Shown here: piece after piece, positions 6,518 through 13,639 of the stretch
How the letters are laid out: the number at the start of each line of letters is the position of its first letter
How positions within the stretch are numbered: the first letter of the stretch is position 1
DNA from: UBA6544 sp049601975
GTDB lineage: Bacteria > Pseudomonadota > Alphaproteobacteria > UBA8366
Direction: 5' to 3'
Assembly: GCA_049601975.1 (NCBI GenBank)
Contig: JBMYRC010000116.1
Span: 1 to 13,639 of the forward strand
Length of the DNA: 13,639 nucleotides
Notes under the pieces: generated by a model
What the model was told of the DNA's origin: nothing
The model's input: only the letters and a program-made list of their open reading frames with translations
The model's database searches: none
Position numbers and translations under genes: made by a program

Positions 6518-7921
6518 TCAGATATGGATTGGACGACCGTCAACGGCGAGCGCGGCTTCCTTCACCGCTTCGGTCATCGTCGGATGGCCGTGACAGGTAC
6601 GCGCCACGTCTTCCGCTGAACCACCGAATTCGATCACGGTGACGATTTCCTGGATCAGGTTGCCCGCGTCCGCTCCGACGATGTGGCAACCGAGCACTTC
6701 ATCGGTCTCCGCATCCGCTAGCAGCTTCACGAATCCATCCGTGTCACCGTTGCAGCGCGCCCGGCTGTTTGCCATGAAGGGAAACTTACCGGCCTTATAG
6801 GCGCGGCCCGCTTCCTTCAGTTGTTCCTCCGTCTTACCAACCGACGCGACTTCGGGCCAAGTATAGACGATGCCGGGGATGGCGTCGTAATCGATATGCC
6901 CGGATTGTCCCGCCAGAATTTCCGCGACAACCATGCCTTCGTCTTCGGCCTTATGGGCGAGCATCGGTCCCGGAATACAGTCGCCGATGGCGTAGATGCC
7001 GGGGACGTTGGTCTGGAAATGCGCGTCGACCTGAATGACACCGCGCGCGTCTGTCTCGACGCCGACTGTGTCCAGCCCTAGTCCTTCCGTATAGGGTGTG
7101 CGGCCGATGGAGAGCAGGACGACATCCGCCTTAAGGGTTTCGGCCTCGCCGCCAGCCGCCGGTTCCACTGTCAGGGTGACGCCGGTCTTGGCTTTCTTCG
7201 CGCCGGTGACTTTCGTGGAAAGGCGGAATTCGAAACCCTGTTTCTTTAGGATACGCTGAAACTGTTTCGATACTTCGCCATCATTGGTCGGCAAGATACG
7301 GTCGAGGAATTCGACCACGGTGACCTTCGCCCCAAACCGCGCCCAGATGGAGCCGATTTCGAGGCCGATTACGCCTCCGCCAATGACGACCAGATGCTTT
7401 GGCACTTTGGGCAGAGAGAGCGCTCCGGTGGAGGTCACGATCTGTTTTTCGTCAACCTCTACACCCGGTAGCGGCGCGCTGTCGGAGCCCGTTGCGATGA
7501 TAATGTTCTTGGTCTCGTAGCTGGTCTTCTTCTTGCCGTCGCTGACGACGACCGTGCCCGGTTTTTCGATCGTGCCCAGGCCCTGCAGATAGTCGACCTT
7601 GTTCTTCTTGAACAGGAACTCGATGCCCTTGGTCAGATCGCCGACGATCTTGTCTTTGTTGCCCATCAGCTTCTTCAGGTTGAGCTTAACCGTGCCGACC
7701 TCGATCCCGCGTTCTTTAAATTCGTGCGCCGCTTCGGTGTAAAGATGAGAGTTGTGCAACAACGCCTTCGAGGGAATGCAGCCGACATTGAGACAGGTCC
7801 CGCCAAGGGATCCGCGCTTCTCGACGCAGGCAGTCTTTAGCCCCAGCTGCGCGGCCCTGATCGCCGCTACATAACCGCCCGGTCCGCCGCCGATCACGAT
7901 CAGATCGTATGTCTCCGCCAT
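6518..7921 (-). CDS. lpd: Dihydrolipoyl dehydrogenase (E3)
   Basis: FAD- and NAD-dependent E3 subunit of 2-oxo acid dehydrogenase complexes; it reoxidises dihydrolipoyl groups on E2 and passes electrons to NAD+. It has 467 aa, the usual length. The FAD motif is GGGPGG (11-16). The redox disulfide is C43-LNVG-C48 in GGTCLNVGCIPSKALL. The NAD motif is GGGVIG (181-186), and the C-terminal active-site pair is H446-PTMT-E451. A GGAG site (7934-7931) lies 9 nt before the ATG. With odhB in the same window, it is most likely the E3 of 2-oxoglutarate dehydrogenase, although five genes separate the two. The FAD monooxygenase lies 74 bp upstream on the same strand. Confidence 0.97.
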   Translation of the reverse strand: MAETYDLIVIGGGPGGYVAAIRAAQLGLKTACVEKRGSLGGTCLNVGCIPSKALLHNSHLYTEAAHEFKERGIEVGTVKLNLKKLMGNKDKIVGDLTKGIEFLFKKNKVDYLQGLGTIEKPGTVVVSDGKKKTSYETKNIIIATGSDSAPLPGVEVDEKQIVTSTGALSLPKVPKHLVVIGGGVIGLEIGSIWARFGAKVTVVEFLDRILPTNDGEVSKQFQRILKKQGFEFRLSTKVTGAKKAKTGVTLTVEPAAGGEAETLKADVVLLSIGRTPYTEGLGLDTVGVETDARGVIQVDAHFQTNVPGIYAIGDCIPGPMLAHKAEDEGMVVAEILAGQSGHIDYDAIPGIVYTWPEVASVGKTEEQLKEAGRAYKAGKFPFMANSRARCNGDTDGFVKLLADAETDEVLGCHIVGADAGNLIQEIVTVIEFGGSAEDVARTCHGHPTMTEAVKEAALAVDGRPIHI

Positions 7922-7995
7922 CGCTTAGCACTCCATATTATCGAGTCGGCGCAAGGTAACGGCACTGGCTTCGCCTTGTCACCCCCGATTCTCGC

Positions 7996-9174
7996 TCAGG
8001 CGGTGAATTCCTGGTCGGTGACGTCGAAGCCGTAGAGCCACATATGGGCGTCGCGGTGGCTGTTGAGGCGTTCTTCCAGATCGTCGACATCGGGATTGTG
8101 GAAGAAGGTCATGTTCTCGCGTGCCATGCGTTGGACGATGGCGGTGCGCTCGCGGCGCAAATCTTCGTAGCGCCGCAAAGCCGCAACGGGGTCCGCGTTC
8201 TCCTGCAGGCAGCGCATCAATGTGTGCGCATCCTCGATCCCCATCACCGCTCCTTGTGCCATGAAGGGCAGCATCGGATGGCAAGCGTCACCGAGGAGCG
8301 CGATGCGACCTTCCGACCAGCGCGGCATCGGATCGCGGTCGAACAGCCCCCAACGAAAACAGCGCTCGGCGCTTCTAATGAGCACTTTCAGGTCTTCGTG
8401 CCAGGCGTCGAAATCGCGGAGAAAATCTACTTGGTCGCCTTCCGCCGACCAAGATTCAGCCGACCAGTCTTGACCCTCCAGCACACCGACGCAATTCACC
8501 AGTTCGCCACGGCGCAGATAGTAATGGACGAAATGCCCGCCTTGCCCGATCCAGTTGGAAGCGACTGGTCGGACGTGATTCGTCGGCAGGCGTTCCACCG
8601 GGATCGTCGCGCGCCAGGCAATGCAGCCCGTGAAGTGCGGATCGTCGGCCCCGAACAGCCTCTCCCGCACGGCGGAATGGATGCCGTCGCAGCCGATCAG
8701 CACATCGCCGGAGATGGTCTCGCCGCCTGCCGTGATCGCGCGGACACCATCGCCATCCTGCTCGATCCGCACGACCTTCGCATTGAGGCGAACCGCGTCC
8801 GGTGCCGTTTGCCGGACGGCGGCTTCCAGCACACCGTGAAAATCCGCCCGGTGCATATGGTAGTACGGAAAACCGAACCGCTCGACACTGGCATCACCAA
8901 GCGGGCGGGTGATCAAGATCTTTCCAGTCTGCCAGTGGCGCATCTCTCCGCTCTCCGGATGGAAGGCGACTTTTGCCAGCGCTTCTTCCAGACCAAGGTG
9001 ATGCAGAACCCGCGCGCCGTTAGCGCTGATCTGAATGCCGGCCCCAACCTCGCCTAGCTTTGAGGCCTGTTCCAGGACGGTGACGTCGAACCCCTCCCGC
9101 AACAGAGAGAGCGCCAGCGTTAGGCCACCCAGACCGGCGCCGATAATGATGATTTTTTGTGAAGATTTCGCCAT
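7996..9174 (-). CDS. FAD-dependent aromatic-ring monooxygenase (salicylate/3-hydroxybenzoate hydroxylase type)
   Basis: Class A flavoprotein monooxygenase, 392 aa, expected to use NAD(P)H and O2 to hydroxylate an aromatic acid in the cytoplasm. The FAD Rossmann motif is GAGLGG (12-17), with E35 ending the second strand. R109 and the following D are in the expected FAD-contacting region (HMHRADFH). The DG motif is CDGIHSAVR (162-170), and the GD motif is GDACHPMLPFMAQGA (295-309). The C-terminal end (MWLYGFDV) is typical of salicylate 1-hydroxylase and 3-hydroxybenzoate 6-hydroxylase relatives. The exact substrate cannot be told. No Shine-Dalgarno site lies close to the ATG; GGAGAAG is 24 nt away. 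It is divergent from the DUF350 gene and lies 74 bp upstream of lpd. No ring-cleavage gene is nearby. Confidence 0.88.
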   Translation of the reverse strand: MAKSSQKIIIIGAGLGGLTLALSLLREGFDVTVLEQASKLGEVGAGIQISANGARVLHHLGLEEALAKVAFHPESGEMRHWQTGKILITRPLGDASVERFGFPYYHMHRADFHGVLEAAVRQTAPDAVRLNAKVVRIEQDGDGVRAITAGGETISGDVLIGCDGIHSAVRERLFGADDPHFTGCIAWRATIPVERLPTNHVRPVASNWIGQGGHFVHYYLRRGELVNCVGVLEGQDWSAESWSAEGDQVDFLRDFDAWHEDLKVLIRSAERCFRWGLFDRDPMPRWSEGRIALLGDACHPMLPFMAQGAVMGIEDAHTLMRCLQENADPVAALRRYEDLRRERTAIVQRMARENMTFFHNPDVDDLEERLNSHRDAHMWLYGFDVTDQEFTA

Positions 9175-9272
9175 ATGAATAAATGTGGGCCGATCTTACT
9201 TCTCCGCTAGCGTTTTAAGCGGGTCGTACTACCCTTACAGGCAAAACCATCGTCGCGAGGAAGAAATATTTC
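9175..9272. promoter_or_regulatory. Divergent intergenic region between the monooxygenase and DUF350 genes
   Basis: This 98-bp gap must hold the start signals for the monooxygenase (- strand) and probably for the DUF350-protease-transporter run (+ strand). It contains an 8-bp palindrome CGCTAGCG (9205-9212), and GAGGAAG (9257-9263) serves as ribosome site for DUF350. No -35/-10 pair with good spacing was found on either strand. Confidence 0.35.
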
Positions 9273-9686
9273 ATGGAAGCCGTTCTCGAGAGTCTTACCG
9301 CCGGGTTCCCGGTTCTGTTACTGCATTTTCTCGTGACCGTCACGATGCTGGCCGTGGGGGTCGTGATTTATCTTTGGATGACGCCGTATCCGGAACTGGA
9401 GTTGATCCGGAACGGAAACATCGCGGCGGCTATCTCCTTGGGCGCGGCAATCTTGAGTTTGGCGATCCCTTTGGCGTTCTCCATGTCGGTCAGCGTCAGC
9501 GTTATCGATATTATCGCCTGGGGATTGGTGACCTTGGCCATCTTGTTGATTGTCTATCGAGTAATCGACTTCCTCATGAAGGACCTGCCGAAGCGGATCG
9601 AGGACGGCGAGATGGGCCCGGCTCTTCTCCTGGCGTCTGTGAAGCTTGGTGTTGCCGCGATCACCGCTGCCGCCGTGTCGGGTTGA
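9273..9686 (+). CDS. DUF350 family inner-membrane protein
   Basis: 137-residue integral membrane protein of unknown function with about four helices (roughly 11-35, 50-70, 77-100 and 115-135). The DUF350 signature is visible as N47-G-N-I-A-A-A-I (47-54), followed by the small-residue-rich second helix and a charged loop (KDLPKRIEDGE, about 103-113) before the last helix. The family includes E. coli YjfL, whose role is poorly defined. The ATG follows GAGGAAG (9257-9263). It leads a compact + strand run, with the serine protease beginning 19 bp after its stop, so the two are probably cotranscribed. A longer open frame across this region in another phase (9185-9709) lacks protein character and is rejected. 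Confidence 0.88.
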   Translation: MEAVLESLTAGFPVLLLHFLVTVTMLAVGVVIYLWMTPYPELELIRNGNIAAAISLGAAILSLAIPLAFSMSVSVSVIDIIAWGLVTLAILLIVYRVIDFLMKDLPKRIEDGEMGPALLLASVKLGVAAITAAAVSG

Positions 9687-9705
9687 GAGTGAAAGAGCTC
9701 CTCCG

Positions 9706-10593
9706 GTGAAACGTCTTTGGTACATATTTCTGCCCGCGCTCGCGGTGCAGATATATCTGTTCTATTTCAATCAGGATGATCGGTCGGAGTTCCGTCGACC
9801 CGCGCCGGAGCGAATAGCCCCCGCCCCAGTTTTCCGCGGCGGTGAGGAAGGTGCCATTTTGCGGTCACGCTCGCGTCTCGATCCAGCCTTTACGGTCGAT
9901 GTCGGTGACAAAGGTAACAGCACAGGCACAGCGTTCTCGATCCGGGACGATGGCGCGTGGTTCACGGCGCGGCATGTGGTCGATGGTTGCGATCAAGTCG
10001 GCTTGCGGGTCGGCCCCCGCAAAGCCGTGAAGGTGCAGCGCGTGCAATCACATCCAAGCGCCGATATCGCAGTGATCTGGACACGCGGCGGCAAACCGGC
10101 GATTTCCATTGCGCGTGAAGAGTTGCGGCTCAATCAACCGGGCTATCATGTGGGCTATCCCGAAGGAAAACCGGGACAGGTGGTCAGCAGTCTGATCGGA
10201 CGCCGCAATATGCGGACGGTCGGGCGGTACCGGCAAACCGAGCCGGTCGTCGCGTGGGTCGAACGTGCGCGCCATCCGAAGACGAAGTCCTTGGGAGGAA
10301 TTAGTGGCGGGCCTGCCTTAAACGCGGCGGGGGAAATCATCGGCGTGACCGTGGCGGCGAGCAAACGGCGAGGTCGTGTTTTCACCACTGCGCCGGTGAC
10401 GATGGATGCAATGTTGTCGATGGCAAAAGTCCGCCCCGACGGGCAACCCTCGGGCGGCCTCACCACCGTGGGTCCAAGTGACAAGGATTATGTCCGCTAC
10501 GGCGAAACTTTGCGGGCCAAATTGACCGTCGCAAAAGTGCTGTGCCTCGTCGACGGGCCGTCCCGCCGGCGTCCCGCGCGGCGCGGCTCCTGA
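9706..10593 (+). CDS. Membrane-anchored trypsin-like serine protease
   Basis: Chymotrypsin-fold serine protease with a complete triad in the expected order: H90 (TARHVVDG), D120 (HPSADIAVI) and S200 (GGISGGPALN, the GxSGGP nucleophile motif). A single N-terminal hydrophobic segment (about 4-20) would anchor the enzyme with its catalytic domain in the periplasm. No PDZ domain is seen, unlike DegP/HtrA. The C-terminal tail is basic (SRRRPARRGS). I choose GTG at 9706 (295 aa): it puts the hydrophobic anchor at the very N-terminus and follows GAAAGAG (9691-9697). An in-frame ATG at 9646 would overlap DUF350 by 41 bp and add 20 uncharacteristic residues. The substrate is unknown. The gene is 19 bp after DUF350 and 7 bp before the transporter gene, so the three are likely one operon. 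Confidence 0.85.
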   Translation: MKRLWYIFLPALAVQIYLFYFNQDDRSEFRRPAPERIAPAPVFRGGEEGAILRSRSRLDPAFTVDVGDKGNSTGTAFSIRDDGAWFTARHVVDGCDQVGLRVGPRKAVKVQRVQSHPSADIAVIWTRGGKPAISIAREELRLNQPGYHVGYPEGKPGQVVSSLIGRRNMRTVGRYRQTEPVVAWVERARHPKTKSLGGISGGPALNAAGEIIGVTVAASKRRGRVFTTAPVTMDAMLSMAKVRPDGQPSGGLTTVGPSDKDYVRYGETLRAKLTVAKVLCLVDGPSRRRPARRGS

Positions 10594-10600
10594 GCGCCGG

Positions 10601-11851
10601 ATGTTCTCGGTTCTACAAAGCATTTTGGGGCTCGGTGTCTTCATCGCCATCGCTTGGGCTATCAGTGAAGATCGCCATCGGATGCCGTGGCGGACGGTAA
10701 TTGCCGGGCTCCTGTTACAAGTCGCGCTCGCGTTGCTGCTGATTAAGTTGCCGGCGTCCCACGTTGTATTCCAATGGTTGGGCGACGGCGTCGCGGTGTT
10801 ACAGGAAGCCACCCAGGCCGGCACCGCGTTCGTCTTCGGCTATCTCGGCGGCGGCGATCTGCCGTTCGATGCCGCGGTGCCGGGCAGCTCGTTCATCCTC
10901 GCTTTTCAGGCGTTACCTTTGGTTTTGGTGATCAGTGCGATGACCGCACTGCTCTATTATTGGCGCATCCTGCCGGGATTGGTGCGCGTATTCTCCCGTC
11001 TGCTGGAGCGTGTGATGGGGATCGGCGGTGCCGGCGGAATCGTGGCGGCAGCGAATGTCTTTATTGGCATTATTGAGGCGCCGCTGTTGATCCGACCATA
11101 TTTGGCGCGCCTCGACCGCAGCGACCTCTTCCTGGTGATGAGTTGTGGCATGGCGACCATCGCCGGGACGGTGTTGGTGCTCTATGCGGTGATACTGCAA
11201 GGCGTCATCCCCGACCCGGCCGGCCATTTGTTGACGGCGTCACTGATGAATGCACCTGCCGCCATCGTCATGGCCAAGGTGATGATTCCCGGTGCCACCT
11301 CCGTCGAGGCGGAGGTGCTGGATATTCCCCGCTCCGATGACGCCAGCGCCATGGATGCGATCGCGCGCGGCGCCATCGAGGGAGCGGGATTGCTTATCAA
11401 TGTGATCGCGATGTTGATCGTCTTGGTGGCCTTGGTGTATCTCGCCAACGTGGTTATTGGGTTGCTGCCGTTGGTCGATGGTGAAGCCTTGAGCCTGCAA
11501 CGTATCCTTGGTTGGATCATGGCGCCATTCGTCTGGCTTGCCGGGGTGCCTTGGCAGGACGCTGTTGCGGCAGGCGGTTTGATGGGCATCAAGACGGTGC
11601 TAAACGAGCTCCTCGCCTATGTCGAGCTGGCCAAGATGGGTGCAGGAGATTTGGCGCCCCGGACACGTTTAATCATGAGCTACGCACTCTGCGGCTTCGC
11701 CAATCTCGGTAGTCTCGGTATCATGATCGGCGGTCTGGCGACCATCGTGCCTGAACGTCGCGCCGAGATCGCCGGATTGGGCATGCGCTCCATACTGGCC
11801 GGTACTTTGGCGACACTATCGACGGCTGCCGTGGTAGGGATTGTTTATTGA
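10601..11851 (+). CDS. Concentrative nucleoside transporter (CNT/NupC) family protein
   Basis: 416-residue inner-membrane cation-coupled symporter of the CNT family. Recognisable parts are the interfacial Q-x-x-PLVLVIS stretch (103-111), the first re-entrant hairpin ANVFIGIIEAPLLIRPYL (151-168), MATIAGTVLVLYA (184-196), NELLAY (335-340) and GFANLGSLGI (365-374). N368 and S371 correspond to the ribose-contacting Asn and Ser known from the Vibrio cholerae CNT structure, and E336 to its conserved Glu. The base-contacting GQTE-type motif reads G156-I-I-E159, so the substrate may not be a standard uridine-type nucleoside. There is no clear Shine-Dalgarno site; the ATG lies 7 bp after the protease stop, which suggests translational coupling. 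The gene converges on the decarboxylase-like gene with an 18-bp gap that holds no convincing terminator. Confidence 0.9.
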   Translation: MFSVLQSILGLGVFIAIAWAISEDRHRMPWRTVIAGLLLQVALALLLIKLPASHVVFQWLGDGVAVLQEATQAGTAFVFGYLGGGDLPFDAAVPGSSFILAFQALPLVLVISAMTALLYYWRILPGLVRVFSRLLERVMGIGGAGGIVAAANVFIGIIEAPLLIRPYLARLDRSDLFLVMSCGMATIAGTVLVLYAVILQGVIPDPAGHLLTASLMNAPAAIVMAKVMIPGATSVEAEVLDIPRSDDASAMDAIARGAIEGAGLLINVIAMLIVLVALVYLANVVIGLLPLVDGEALSLQRILGWIMAPFVWLAGVPWQDAVAAGGLMGIKTVLNELLAYVELAKMGAGDLAPRTRLIMSYALCGFANLGSLGIMIGGLATIVPERRAEIAGLGMRSILAGTLATLSTAAVVGIVY

Positions 11852-11869
11852 GTGCCACTGGCAGGCAAA

Positions 11870-12847
11870 CTAGGTGTCGAGTAATTCTGGCGCGAACAGC
11901 TCTTCCGGGGAGAGTGATCCCGCGAGAAGCTCCTGTTTTTCTAAGTACCGAAGAAACACATTAAAATCCTTGCGGTTGGCCCTAAAGCCGTAAGGCCAAG
12001 GGTCGCGGCCCAGAGCGGCGAAGCTCGCCTCTATTTCTGGCACGAGCCAGGGTACCATCACCGACAGCGCGTCGATGTCGTAGAGGCGGGCGAGCGATGT
12101 TTCTTTCGCCGCCGAGAACGCATCGTAAAGTGCCTGGGCCGTTGACGGGTCGCGGTCATATATCTCGCGGCGCACCACGAGCAAATGCATGATCGGAAAG
12201 ATACCGGAGGCGTCGTAATAGGCGCGCTCCGCGGCCTTTACGTCGGGAAACAGATAGCGCAACCCGCCGCTCTCCTTGCCCTCGGGCATGCGCGTCGTGA
12301 TCAAGGCATCGATATCGCCGGCAAGCAGAGCACTGTTGAGACTTTGGCCTTCCGGTAGGTCCGTGACGCTATACCCGTCCGGTAACAGCAACGGCATTTT
12401 CTCGCCGCGCGCACCTGGTTGGTTGACGCCGCCCCGGACCCATTCGACCGCTTTCGGATCGACACCATGATATTCGTCGAGAATGCCACGCATCCAGACG
12501 ACGGCCGTCATTTGGTATTCGGGGATACCGATCCGGGCACCCGCCAATTGTTCCGGTGTCTCGATCTCGGACCCCTTGCGCACGAAGACGCAGCCGTGGC
12601 GAAACATGCGCGAGACAAAAACGGGGATGCCGACAAAGGGCCGCTCGCCGCGTGACATCAGGATGCAATAGGCGGCGAAGGACATCTCAGTGACGTCGAA
12701 GGCGCCCTCTTGCAGCGCGCGCCGAAAGATACCGATGGGGGACGAGCGGTCGAATGTGAGATCGAGCCCCGGCGTCGGCACGTCGCCCAGCAGCAACGGC
12801 AGCATGCGATCGTTGGTGGAAATGCCGACTGTGAGGGATCTGGTCAT
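11870..12847 (-). CDS. 4,5-dihydroxyphthalate decarboxylase-like protein
   Basis: 325-residue protein resembling 4,5-dihydroxyphthalate decarboxylase (Pht5 of Pseudomonas phthalate degradation), which yields protocatechuate. That family has the type 2 periplasmic-binding-protein fold. Matching blocks are FDVTEMSFAAY (50-60), IPVFVSRMFRHGCVFVR (74-90), IGIPEYQMTAVVWMRGIL (106-123) and WVRGGVNQPG (136-145). There is no signal peptide, which favours a cytoplasmic enzyme over a transporter binding protein. Genome annotations often apply this name loosely, so the true reaction may differ. It begins 36 bp after the odhB stop on the same strand and may be cotranscribed with it. Other phthalate genes (dioxygenase, dihydrodiol dehydrogenase, protocatechuate cleavage) are not present in the window. 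Confidence 0.8.
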   Translation of the reverse strand: MTRSLTVGISTNDRMLPLLLGDVPTPGLDLTFDRSSPIGIFRRALQEGAFDVTEMSFAAYCILMSRGERPFVGIPVFVSRMFRHGCVFVRKGSEIETPEQLAGARIGIPEYQMTAVVWMRGILDEYHGVDPKAVEWVRGGVNQPGARGEKMPLLLPDGYSVTDLPEGQSLNSALLAGDIDALITTRMPEGKESGGLRYLFPDVKAAERAYYDASGIFPIMHLLVVRREIYDRDPSTAQALYDAFSAAKETSLARLYDIDALSVMVPWLVPEIEASFAALGRDPWPYGFRANRKDFNVFLRYLEKQELLAGSLSPEELFAPELLDT

Positions 12848-12883
12848 GGAGCCCCGTTAAAGGGTGAGCGTGCTAACCGGAAG

Positions 12884-13639
12884 CTAAACGTCGATCAACA
12901 GTCGCTGTGGATCCTCGATGCATTCCTTCAGGCGCACCAGGAAGGTGACTGCCTCACGGCCGTCGACGATGCGGTGATCGTAGCTCAACGCCAGATACAT
13001 CATGCTGCGGATCTTGATTTCGTCGCCGATCACCATCGGGCGTTTTTGAATCTTATGCATGCCGAGGATCGCCGATTGTGGCGGGTTCAAGATTGGCATC
13101 GACATCAACGATCCATAGACGCCGCCGTTAGAAATCGTGAAGGTGCCGCCGGTCATCTCGGCCACGGTCAGCTTGCCGTCGCGGGCGCGGCGTCCGAATT
13201 CACCGATTGTGCGCTCGATATCCGCGAAGGTCATCGTGTCCGCAGCGCGCAGCACCGGCACCACGAGGCCTTGGGGTGTGCCGACCGCAACGCCGATATC
13301 GTAATAGTTTTTATAGACGATTTGGTCGCCATAAATTTCCGCGTTGACGGCGGGTAGTTCTTGGAGCGCCAGGGTGCTCGCCTTAACGAAGAAGCTGAGA
13401 AAGCCGAGGCGCACACCGTGTTTTTTCTCAAAGGCATCGCGATACTCCGAGCGCAATGCCATCAAGCTCGTCATATCCACCTCGTTATAGGTGGTGAGAA
13501 TCGCGGCAGTGTTCTGTGCTTCCTTGAGGCGTTGCGCGATACGTTGGCGCAAACGCGACATCTTGACTATTTCCTCGCGTGGGTCCTCGGCTCGGGGCGG
13601 TAGTTCGGCGGTGGGAACGGTGCCGCTCGTGGGAGCCGT
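12884..13639 (-). CDS. odhB: 2-oxoglutarate dehydrogenase E2 (dihydrolipoyl succinyltransferase), C-terminal part
   Basis: E2 core of the 2-oxoglutarate dehydrogenase complex, which transfers the succinyl group from lipoamide to CoA. The frame stays open to the right edge of the window, so the 5' end is missing. The visible 251 residues start in a Pro/Ala/Thr-rich linker, then REEIVKMSRLRQRIAQRLKE and NTAAILTTYNEVDM open the catalytic domain. The Met at 13561 is internal, not the start. TFTISNGGVYGS and the active-site motif SYDHRIVDGRE are intact; the catalytic His and Asp are H222 and D226 of the visible part. The lipoyl and E1/E3-binding domains lie beyond the edge. The sequence is succinyltransferase type (NEVDM, MHKIQKRPMV) rather than acetyltransferase type. 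It is also known as sucB. Confidence 0.95.
   Translation of the reverse strand, partial: TAPTSGTVPTAELPPRAEDPREEIVKMSRLRQRIAQRLKEAQNTAAILTTYNEVDMTSLMALRSEYRDAFEKKHGVRLGFLSFFVKASTLALQELPAVNAEIYGDQIVYKNYYDIGVAVGTPQGLVVPVLRAADTMTFADIERTIGEFGRRARDGKLTVAEMTGGTFTISNGGVYGSLMSMPILNPPQSAILGMHKIQKRPMVIGDEIKIRSMMYLALSYDHRIVDGREAVTFLVRLKECIEDPQRLLIDV

Noticed and set aside
8044..9057. Long open frame (337 residues) antisense to the FAD monooxygenase
   Set aside because: It mirrors a gene with complete FAD motifs. Its own translation is rich in His, Arg and Gln with no recognisable domain, as expected for a shadow frame in GC-rich DNA.
9205..9212. CGCTAGCG palindrome as an operator
   Set aside because: An 8-bp palindrome is expected by chance at this scale, and there is no second copy or adjacent promoter to support it.
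9185..9709. 174-residue open frame covering the DUF350 gene in another phase
   Set aside because: The DUF350 phase has four hydrophobic helices and the GNIAAA motif; this frame is Arg/Gly-rich without structure.
11853..11863. TGCCACTGGCA inverted repeat between the CNT and decarboxylase-like genes as a terminator
   Set aside because: The stem is very short and no T run follows on either strand.
11870..12847. Periplasmic binding protein of an ABC transporter
   Set aside because: The fold is shared, but there is no signal peptide and no permease or ATPase gene beside it, and the sequence blocks match the dihydroxyphthalate decarboxylase family.
12710..13357. 215-residue open frame antisense to odhB and the decarboxylase-like gene
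   Set aside because: It spans two real genes and their gap on the other strand, and its composition is typical of a shadow frame.
12884..13561. odhB starting at the ATG at 13561
   Set aside because: The reading frame continues to the window edge with the typical linker and REEIVK sequence, so this Met is internal and the gene is partial.

Overview
The window looks like chromosomal DNA of an alphaproteobacterium, most likely a Rhodospirillales-type lineage. This rests on the gene set and on the protein sequences: priA, a TalC/FSA-family gene, a DUF484 gene and xerC sit together, and odhB and lpd (E2 and E3 of 2-oxoglutarate dehydrogenase) lie nearby. Base composition is moderately GC-rich throughout, genes are tightly packed, and there are no tRNA, rRNA, IS or CRISPR signatures. 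The lineage is inferred from family resemblance by eye, not from a search.

Left part (1-6230). A gene-free, relatively AT-rich stretch precedes a GTG-started MFS transporter that converges on priA with 2 bp between the stop codons. priA is divergent from a three-gene run on the + strand: a TalC/FSA-family transaldolase, a DUF484 protein and the tyrosine recombinase xerC. The DUF484 and xerC frames overlap by 22 bp. The run ends in a strong intrinsic terminator, preceded by three smaller inverted repeats. priA (replication restart) and xerC (chromosome dimer resolution) are housekeeping DNA-maintenance genes.

Middle and right part (6228-13639). On the - strand lie a small PGPGW-like membrane protein, lpd (E3) and, at the right edge, the C-terminal half of odhB (E2, cut by the window end). 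E2 and E3 genes are often adjacent, but here five genes separate them. Two are on the - strand: a salicylate/3-hydroxybenzoate-hydroxylase-type FAD monooxygenase and a 4,5-dihydroxyphthalate decarboxylase-like protein. Three are on the + strand in a tight row: a DUF350 membrane protein, a membrane-anchored trypsin-like serine protease and a concentrative nucleoside transporter (CNT/NupC) homologue.

How the genes may work together: lpd and odhB serve the TCA cycle. The monooxygenase and decarboxylase may act on aromatic acids, but ring-cleavage and other pathway genes are absent. The DUF350-protease-CNT row is the least explained unit and the best candidate for something not yet described, although nothing in the sequence proves that the three act together. 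Other points worth checking are a CNT homologue whose base-contacting GQTE-type motif reads GIIE, a G8 tract inside xerC, and a TalC/FSA-family enzyme carrying transaldolase-type active-site residues.
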